In this document: positions 55,676 to 64,000 of the stretch, piece by piece
Layout: every line of letters begins with the position of its first letter
Numbering within the stretch: the first letter of the stretch is position 1
Source of the DNA: Lentinus brumalis
Taxonomy: Eukaryota > Basidiomycota > Agaricomycetes > Polyporales > Polyporaceae
Length of the DNA stretch: 64,000 nucleotides
Direction of reading: 5' to 3'
NCBI GenBank assembly: GCA_001792895.1
Contig: MARA01000019.1
Coordinates: 704,930-768,929 of the forward strand
Translations under genes and position numbers: made by a program
The notes under the pieces: model-generated
Databases searched by the model: none
What the model was told of the DNA's origin: nothing
What the model saw: the letters and a program-made list of their open reading frames with translations, nothing else

Positions 55676-58600
55676 TCAGTACGCAGACTCCTTGCGATGG
55701 GCAATAAGGGCGACGCCGTACAAGTTATGGGACAGTCCAAAGTACCCTCCGGACTTGGACTGGTACGTGGACGCGCAATAGTATACCAACGCAAGGTCGC
55801 CAAACTGTAGCTCCTCTGTGCAGCGCGGGAGAGACGTAAGCATCTCGTGGCGGTATACGAGGGAGTCATCCTTGTTGGCGCGGAAGTACTTGCTTGCGTC
55901 CCACAATCCGACTGCAAAGCAGGTCAGATCTTGTTCATGTAAGTCAGTAGGATCCCAAAAAACACTTACTATCATCGGTGTGGCTCCAAGAGGTCTTGTC
56001 CCGCATGTCCAGAAGCGACCGGGAGGGCGTAGGGTTGGAGAGGCCCTTCTTGGGGGTGCTGCGGCCTGGGGTGAACCCCATGCCTTTCAGCTGCGGCACT
56101 GGATAGAGTATGAGTACCTTTTTCAACAATTGATCACCAGGACATACCTTTCTTTGGAGTACTGGTGACCCCGCTGTTGGCAACCACCGTGCGATAGGCG
56201 ATGCCATCGACCTTGCCTTCATCAGTGATGATGCCATAGGGAACGTACTGCAAAGTGTCATGGCCAAACACCGTGCCAAAGAAAGCTCCAGCACGCTCAT
56301 TCTCACCACGCATAGGGATGCCGACGAGCTGCTTCACGAGCTTGTTGTTATCCTGGTATACTCCAACGGGCTGGAGGATGTTGCACTCCACGACGACGAC
56401 CACATCAACGCAGATGAAGCGAGGGGGGCTCAGCTCTCCAGTAGTCTTTGGGCAGAGTACCTTCGCCTTTGTACGGTCCGAGAACTGATGAGCCATCGCG
56501 TCGTCCGGGTCGTACCTAGCCGGATTGATCACAAAAGGATCATCCTCGGGGTTGGCAGCGCCCCCTGCGTACAGCATAACCCGCAGGACAGACCTGCATA
56601 AGTGTTTAGCGCATATCAAAGATAGCACACATTGTTACTCACCGACGGCATATGTTGTATGCATCTTCACTGAAGATGCCCTCATGTGGTGACACGGTGC
56701 TGATCTCGTGAGTGCCAAAGTCCACAGTGCACTTTCTGTAGAAATTATGTAAGCTTCAGGAGGAGGTGTACGTGAAAGACACATACTTGACATAGGGAAG
56801 ATCAACATAAGTTGGCAGCAGGACCGGATCCACAGAGCCCGGTGTCTCGTAGTCGAGGACATTGGACTTGTCCCGACCTTTGAACTGGACATTCATCTCT
56901 AGAAGGTTGTCGAGATAATTGTCGTGTGCATGACGCAACTCCTCTGCGGAAGGAGAGGACTCGGTGTGCATATCCATGACGTTAGTCCTATAATTAGACA
57001 TGAGTCAGCACATTGCAAGGGGACAGAAAATACACGCACGTCTTGCCAGGGACAGTTTTGCCCTTGGACCGAGCTGGAGTGCGCTCGCCGTCCTCTTGCT
57101 TGATCTTGATATCCCTAATGCTGATGCCATATTGTTCAAATGTATACAAGTGACCATTTCATTGAATAGAATAGACGTACTTGGAACCAAGATTGTCTAC
57201 GTCGTCATCCTCATCACGGACAGTAGCATGGGAGTTGCGAGCGAACAGGCGGGTCTGACGTTCGAGTCTACATGAAAAGCAAGAGGAAACGTATAAGATT
57301 GCAATCAATATTGTAAGGTAGGTCGCATTACTCTTCGTCATCAACGTCCTCCTTGGCGGGGTTGAAGAACTTGTCACTGGAACTGGAACAATAGTCAGAC
57401 AAAGCTGCCGTGGAAAGAGAACACGACTTACTCGGGAGGAGTGACCTTGGCAGCTGCTTTGCTTTTCTGGTTCATCTTGGCAATGGTCTGACGGCGAGGA
57501 AGGGGGATAGAAGCCTTCTTGGCAGTGAACGCAGGGGCCCTGTGCATTTATGATACGTCAGTTCCATAGTCATAAACACCCTATCCATATACTCACCGAG
57601 TCGCCTTGCGAGCACTGGCAGGAGGCGAGTCCAGCATGACGATGTCTGAATCTTCGTCCACATCGGACGTATTGACACTGAAGTAAATCCAGTTGAGACG
57701 TTAGTTCAGGACATGCAACGAACATCGTACCCGACAGTCCGGGTCTTCTTGGTGGGAGATGCACTGCAACAAGTCAGCAGATGAATCAATACGCCAACAG
57801 AGATTCGTACTTCTCCTCGATACCGTCGTCGGAGTCGTCTCTGAATAACGGTGAGCGGTACATCAAAAAGACAACAAACGCACAACTCACCCCTTGGTGC
57901 GCTTGCCCGGCTTGGACTGAACACGACCTTTGTCAGTGGACGCCTTGGTCGCGGACACCTTGGTCGTGGGCACCTTGGCAGCGGAAGCCTTGCCCTTCCT
58001 GCAGAATCATACCATGTCAGTAGTGATACACAAGATGAACAGTAGGTGACACGTACTTGGGAGAGGGAGAGCCTTGACTCACGGGGACTTGCCCCTTCTT
58101 GAGAGACCGCCTATACATCGTGTCAACAATGTGCAATACCGCACTGCTATCAGAAGGAACATACCCAACTTTAGGAGTCATCTCTACTTCGTCCCGGGTA
58201 TCGACATACTCCTCGTCATCAGTGCCAGCAACAGAGCGTTCCTCGTCACTCCTGAACATTGCCTTGCATAAGGATGATGTCGCAAAAAATAAGCACAAAC
58301 TTACCCGAGATCCTCTGCGGTACGCTCTTCAACACTCTCCTCGTCCTCTCCACCAACCTCTTCAGCCTCCTCGTTATCCTCCTCCTCGCCCTCATCGGCC
58401 TCCTCAGCCTCGCTGTCAACGTACTCGGGGCTGCCCATACTTAGAGCAATGTAATAGATGGTGTAAAGGATAACTCACCTGATCACCTTCTTACGGCCTC
58501 CGCCACGTCCAGCCTTAGGAGCCTCGTTCCTGAAGGAAAGTACTTAGCATCGTGACAATAGAGAGAGACGGATGCACACATACGCTTTGGCGGCCTTGGC

Positions 58601-58810
58601 AGCAGCAGCTTTTTTGGCCGCAGCGCTGCGACTCCCAGTGGTACTCATCCTGGGAGTGGTCTTGGCAGGCGTGGTCTTCGCCACCTTGGACTGTGTTTTA
58701 GGAGGAGGAGTGACCTTGGCGGCGCTAGCAAAGTGTATGTTAGTCGCAGACAAAGTCGGAGTATAGGGACGCAGCACTTACGCCTTGGTGTTGTTCTTGC
58801 GGGGAGGCAT
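55676..58810 (-). CDS. Nuclear-type protein of unknown function, many short exons
   Basis: The start ATG at 58810 opens a 29-nt exon (MPPRKNNTKA), followed by about 15 to 20 mostly 30-150 nt exons joined by 50-60 nt introns; I traced most junctions and they keep frame. The N-terminal half is low-complexity: Ala/Lys/Pro/Thr repeats (AAKVTPPPKTQSKVAKTTPA), a GRGGGRKK basic patch, and an acidic E/D-rich exon, then alternating basic and acidic pieces with several KVTPP words. The C-terminal half is globular: NPEDDPFVINPARYDPDDAM, PRFICVDVVVVVECNILQPV, GAFFGTVFGHDTLQYVPYGI, and a last exon ending RKESAY. Composition suggests a nuclear, possibly DNA- or chromatin-binding protein. No known domain recognised. 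Divergent from the 59562 gene. Confidence 0.7.
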
Positions 58811-59561
58811 GGTGAAGCGAGAAGTGTAGCGAGGATTGGAGCGTGTATAGCAAGAGTGTGACAATAGAAGAAGTGGAGGAGGGAGGACAGGCAGCAGGGA
58901 TATGCAAAGAGCGGGAAACGGATGAAGAGTGCGAAGGAGATCGAACTCTGGCGGATAGCAAAGAGCCAGCGCGTATTTATGCATTTTTGAGAGTCCTCCT
59001 CGTGTTATCCCGGAGGAGACTCCCGAGTGGCCGGGAGTTGGGGTTGTGCAGACATCGTGCGGTGATGGCTCGCTTCAGTCCGCTAGTTTCTATCCTGACG
59101 CCCAGCAGTGTTGGCAGGTTGGAGGAAGCTGCATGGATGCCCAGTCATACAAACCAGCTCCGGGAGATCAGGTTAAAAAATTGCGTTAGTTTGAGTGTAA
59201 TGAACAGGGATGAAAGTCAGACGGGATGGTCATAGGAGGAAGGTTTGTGGGCTGCTTCAGTATACGCAGTAAGTCGCAACGACACAAGCGAGTCGGCTGC
59301 ATGGTTTTGAGATCACCGGCGAACTGGCTTCCGACAAAAAAGAGCCATCTAGCCTCTGCACGATAGGACCTGAAACGTCCTGAGTGGTCAGTTGATTTTG
59401 TTTGGGGGCGGGGTGTTCCGGAAGAGCGTTGAGATGGGGTTCGGAAGAGCGTTGAGAGGCTGTCACAAATACCTTGCGGTCGTGAACGTTGGCATCCGAC
59501 ATCCCCCCTCGCACTTCCGTTGTGTGATCTTGTCTGACTTTCCCCATTATCCACTATCACC
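58811..59561. promoter_or_regulatory. Divergent promoter region of two unknown genes
   Basis: 751 bp between opposite start codons, with long pyrimidine tracts near both starts and no convincing ORF. A repeated word GGAAGAGCGTTGAGA(T/G) occurs twice near 59418-59458. Confidence 0.5.
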
Positions 59562-60916
59562 ATGAGTGCCGCGTCCTCCTTCTCTGGGCCCCTTCTGTCC
59601 CAGCTTCGCGCAGAATCTGACAAGTACCGTGAGTACACGTTCTTCCTCTGCCATTCGTACAAACGCCAACCAGAGAGTAGGAGAGATGCTCGAGAAGGAG
59701 ATGCGTACCCGTGTCAGTTGCGACAAGAACCACAATGAACTTGCAAGCATCAGCGAGGTACGCAGGATGTTTATGAGATTCAGCCAGAATGCTGCTGACG
59801 CAAACCATTAGGACTTTGACTTCAACTCTTGCATACGGTTGTTTGAGTTGCCCAAACCTGGTATGCTGGTGCTCGTGGACCATGATGAAGATCATCCCAT
59901 CTCGGACGTCGGAGAGGAATGCACTTTCAACGTTCAAGGTTACTTGTGGGATTGCACTCTGCCGCCGATCCGCCGCTTCCAGTAAGCCCTTCATCCTACT
60001 GTCCTCGCTCTCTATGCCAAACAAAATGCATACCTCCTAGGATTCCTCGCAACCCCAACCCGGGCACCCTTCTCAATCTTAAGCAGTCCGTGACCTTGAC
60101 CGGTCTTGGTGGCGAGATGTTCGAGAAAGCGGTTCGTGGTTTGAGTACGTTGTACCAGAATGCAAAGGGGAAGGTCCAGCAGCGTGGTTGTCAGTTGAGA
60201 GATTGGACGCCCGGAGAAGCAGAGGGCGACCTTACGTTGACTTTCAGTAGCCGATATCTAACGCCCAGCAACCACGCCACCGACGACGTTCGTCCAGATA
60301 TGGCTGAAGTCATAGACCCGCTCAACATTCTCCGACCGCTGCTGCGAACTGAGGTCCATACCCTCGACAACGCGGTCTTCTACTGGCGGCGCATGCCAGC
60401 CTCAGCAGCGTAAGTTGGTCCGTATCCGATTATATGCTGCAATAAACTGATCAAAGCGATTGCAGGCCTCAGTTCTCGGAGCGCTCGAGCACCGGCGAGC
60501 ACATTGAGCGCACTACCCCCGAAATCTTCTGTACTAGCAACATGGTGCAGGTTCGATTTGCGGTGCATCTTGCCAAAGTCGGACGGCACGAGTACGTCTT
60601 CATTCCAAAGTTGCGCTCCATATGTCTGCTTGGTAGCGAGATACAGCGGGTGAGTTACACGGTCATGGAGAGTATGTATTGCATAACTTATGTATACTCA
60701 CAGGACTACAACATTGCATCTATACATGCTCTCACCCATAAGGTGGTCTCCCCCTTGAAGAAGGTCAAGCGCAAGGCGGACTATGGGAAGGAGGAGGACG
60801 GCGAGGAGGAGGAGGATGGCGCTTCTGAGCCCCCTCAGAAGGCAATGCGTCGGTTGACCATTAGAGGGGAACCTTCTCAAGATCGCTCTGTTCCCTCTCA
60901 GGGTCGTGCAGAGTAG
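59562..60916 (+). CDS. Unknown protein, 359 aa, six exons
   Basis: Exons 59562-59628, 59681-59757, 59812-59981, 60041-60409, 60466-60649 and 60704-60916 give 359 aa with an uninterrupted frame. The first part reads FDFNSCIRLFELPKPGMLVL and EECTFNVQGYLWDCTLPPIR, with regular beta-like alternation. The middle is FEKAVRGLSTLYQNAKGKVQ and DPLNILRPLLRTEVHTLDNA. The C-terminus is basic then acidic (KKVKRKADYGKEED ...), like a nuclear signal plus acidic tail. No catalytic motif found. The start is chosen at the first ATG of the only exon that joins in frame. It sits between two unknown minus-strand genes. Confidence 0.75.
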
Positions 60917-61058
60917 GTTGCAAAGATCAATATTACATTGCTTGGATATGCCTACGTACCTTACAACATTGCATTTATCTGACATTACCATAATATGCTC
61001 TTTGGGATGCCGTGAAGTAAGTATATTTTGCGGTACGGCTAGCACATAGACCTGCATT

Positions 61059-64000
61059 CTAATCGCTGCCTCCATGATCCCCGCCGAACATACGACTGTA
61101 CTTACAAAGAGCATGCTCTACCATGATTGGATCAAACACCATCCAGTCCCGCTCCTCCGCCGTGAACGCCTTCTCCAAAGCGTCATGCACATACTTGAAG
61201 GAGGGCACGATGTCATCCGCCTTTGATTTGACGGTCAGAGGCTGGCCAAGAGCAATGAGTCCCTGTAGAGAGCCCAATCGCATCCGAGCTATGACGCGAC
61301 CGACGTCCTCCACAGAAGGTCGTGCAACACGACCCGCATATACAAAGTCAGCAGCGAGAAGATATCCAGTAAGGTTACCCAGCAAAGGGAACACCTTCTT
61401 CTTCTGCACCGACGACTGGGTCCACCGCAGAAACTGCTGAAAGGGGATCTTCTTCAACTCCGCGGTATCTGCGTCCGTTGCCTGTGCTGCATCCCACATG
61501 TTGCGGAACACCTTCTCCTGTTTGAAGTACGCCTCGGGATCTTTCACAACGCCCTTGAACCGCTGATACTGAGGCTGACCGTACGAGGCCATGTTCAGGA
61601 TGGGAGAAAGGGATGCGATGAGAGCCGTGTGATCCTCGTCGTCGGAGTCAGGCTCCTGGTAACCGTGGTGCAGGAGAGTCTGTTTCCAGTCAGCTAGACT
61701 GGGGTAGTGACTGGAGGAAGTGAGCTCCAGGAGCAACGGAGAGTTGAAGAGATGGGTGCGGGTGAGAACGCAACTCGCAAATCCTCCGGGGAGATCCATG
61801 ATATCGGGATGAAACGCGCCCCCAGGCTGCCGTACTTTCTGACGAGAACAACCGTGTTCGCGCATGGGGAGAAACCGGTCAAGATTGGACGCGATCTTCT
61901 GTTGCACAGGTGAGAATGACTGAGGGGTAGGGTTGCGAACAACGGCCATGGCATCCCGGATGAATTCCACAAGAGCAGGAATATCCGCGCCCCCATGCGA
62001 AGTGGGGTTGCAAGGTACGGCGGCTCGTGTAGATCGAGGTCGAGACTTGGCAGGGAAGGGATTGGGGGAGACAAGTGAGGTTGACGAGGAGGAGGTATTT
62101 TGGGATGGCAACAGCGGGAGCAGCGTCGCTGTGATTTCCTGCAGATGCGGGATGCAGCGAGCCCGAGCGTACGAGATCTGCCGCAACAGTTCAGACTCTG
62201 TAGAGTCAGGAGAGGCGATAGGAAGGGATTCAAAGGCAGATATGAACGGTTGTAAGTCGGCGGGTGTAAGCGCGGTAACTCGGGCTTTGCGACGTCCAAG
62301 GACTTGAGCTCTAACTTCCTGATGCGCAAGCCAAACTGGTTGCAACAACAGGGCGTCGTCGTTCTGTACGGTGTTGAGGACGTGGATGACGAAGCAGGCG
62401 GCAAAGAGCTGGGAGCGAGAGGGAAACTGGAGCCAGTTCTCCAGGGCTTGGACAACTTCACCGGTGACAACAGCGACCGTCTCGGAAAGAGGAACCTGTC
62501 TTCCACGAACACGAACGACGGCGGGGGAACATCCAAGTCAGGGAGGTAATGTTCGCTGCGTAAGTCTCCAGGCTTCCTAGAACGGACCATGAGGAAGATA
62601 TCGCGCACAAGACGCTCCAGCCAGTCCGTTGAAGTCGATAGGGCGCGCCGGTTGCGAACCAGTTGGTCTACGAGCGGAGAGGCAGCGTCCACGACATGGA
62701 CTGTAAGCCATGTCCAAGCGGCAGCGTTGCAAAGCATAAGCCGGCGGCGTTCGAGGGCGATGTTCAGCTCAAACAAGTTAGCTGCATCCTGCCGGACTTT
62801 GTGAACCCTCCACATGCGCGACACCGACTGTGCGAACTGCAGATTGAGCTTGTGCGGGCTTTCGCTACGCCATCGTGTGAGGAACGTGTCGACCTCGCTG
62901 TCCGAACCTGGTAGTTGCAGCGCGTTGGCCTTTGCCATGCCTTGGAACCTGGTGAGCACTTCCCGAAGACGAGCCTGCGAGAAGGCATCCAGGATACGCT
63001 CATAATCTGCAAACACGCGAAGGTAAGCAAAGAAGGTTCTGTTAGACCATGCTATGAACATACGCGGCTGCTGCTGGTCCTGGGAGGCAGAAGCGACGTC
63101 GGGCTGCGGTGGAGATATACTCCTGGAAGCCGCGTATCCAGTCTGATCAGCTGCAGCATTACCCAATGAGTATGGAAGTACGACAAGAAAGGAACATCAC
63201 GGTACCTTTATTTGCCTCTAACTCCTGATCTTCGTGTCCGCTACCGTCTTCCTCGCTGCCGGCTTCATCATCGTTATGAAGGAGCAGGCGCGGAAGGGAC
63301 TGCAACGGTTGTGGTGGAACGTCTTCCTGGCTCTCAATGCCGGATGTGTCCTCGTTCACGTCTAGTAACAAAGTCACCTTAGCACGTATCTACTTGAGCA
63401 TAGTCAGAGTAAACGGACATGTAACGGAACGTAATGAGTATTGGTTCGAGACCGGCCGCGCTGCCTTCCATGACTCCTTTGCAAGATCTTGCTTCCTTCG
63501 TCTCTCCGACGCAGTCCAGAGGTGAGGCGGCTTGCTGGAAATCTCCACATACACGGCCGAGCTGCCGTCTATCCCTTCATGCGGATGAGTACACAAGAGA
63601 TGTCCGCAAATACATAGCGACTCACGTCGTTTCTTGCACCGCTCAGCCAGCGGCGCATCGTCAGACTCGGACGTGGACGGGACCTCTTGAGCAGACAGGT
63701 CTACGTTGCGCTTACCCTTACGCTTCTTCTTCGACGCAACAGGCTTTGATCCATGAGCGCGTGCATCATGCTGGACCTTTTTGATCTTTTTGGCAGGCGG
63801 AGTCTCTGCGAAGATGTCAGCAGATATTTCAGGTTAACTGGGCTGTCAGAGGAGCATACCGTCATCCCCCTCGTACGCATCTTGCTCTCTGCGATGACGT
63901 TTGGATCCTAGCAGCATGATATCAGTCAGTGCGCAACGCCCGTGAGTAGTAAACGACCTCACCTTGCTTCGAACGTTTCGTCTGCTTCTCGCGCTCCTCA
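61059..64000 (-). CDS. Large unknown protein, 5' end outside window
   Basis: The gene runs off the right edge. The first visible exons are basic (REKQTKRSKQ, KPVASKKKRKGKRN), then Ser/Glu-rich, like a nuclear N-terminus. A Q-rich linker leads to a helical domain (FIAWSNRTFFAYLRVFADYE, WLERLVRDIFLMVRSRKPGD). The coding frame changes by one base at a five-base homopolymer (G in plus orientation, 62523-62527) and continues open as ETVAVVTGEVVQALENWLQF, then a Ser/Pro-rich linker and a C-terminal domain (FRNMWDAAQATDADTAELKK ... DWMVFDPIMVEHALCKYSRM) to the stop at 61059. A homopolymer error in the assembly would explain the shift. Splicing between 63170 and 63640 is partly uncertain. No known family recognised; predominantly alpha-helical by eye. 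Confidence 0.65.

Noticed and set aside
1..64000. CRISPR arrays, bacterial operons, riboswitches, telomeric repeats
   Set aside because: Spliced eukaryotic genes throughout. No regularly spaced repeats with unique spacers and no TTAGGG-type arrays were seen.

Overview
The window is nuclear DNA of a filamentous basidiomycete, probably an Agaricomycete of the polypore type. The grounds are dense 48-70 nt GT-AG introns, GC-rich host genes, a split tRNA-Phe, and a typical mix of Ty3, Ty1/copia, Helitron and Tc1/mariner elements. The species cannot be named from the sequence alone.

Layout. 1-9.1 kb is a compact housekeeping block: the 3' part of a DDT/WHIM/PHD chromatin protein, an intron-containing tRNA-Phe, the UBA4/MOCS3 E1-like sulfurtransferase, the mitochondrial chaperone TIM13 (minus strand) and the ribosome-biogenesis J-protein JJJ1. 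TIM13 and JJJ1 are divergent and share a 184 bp promoter. 9.1-18.4 kb is gene-poor DNA with decayed transposon relics, a foldback repeat and simple repeats. 18.45-29.26 kb is a chimera of two Ty3-type retrotransposons on the minus strand, fused at about 25.18 kb; the downstream partner carries an extra ORF between pol and its 3' LTR. 29.3-33.8 kb and 38.9-41.5 kb are old repeats, including two copies of one 1.1-1.5 kb repeat, one of which contains a MITE whose empty site is preserved in the other.

33.845-38.919 kb is a 5.08 kb TA-flanked transposon with 50 bp terminal inverted repeats. It holds a Tc1/mariner-like DD34E transposase (one nonsense codon), an intact four-exon gene for a 638-aa Pro/Gln/Tyr-repeat protein, and a GNAT acetyltransferase gene. 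This cargo-bearing mariner is the most unusual system in the window. 41.5-47.1 kb is a near-complete Ty1/copia element with 424 bp LTRs and a primer site matching the anticodon arm of initiator tRNA-Met. About 47.1-55.1 kb is a Helitron whose Rep/helicase polyprotein ends in a ubiquitin-specific-protease-like domain.

55.7-64.0 kb holds three spliced genes of unknown function (two minus, one plus), the last running off the window. The mobile elements show repeated 1-nt frameshifts and CGA-to-TGA nonsense changes, while the housekeeping genes are clean.
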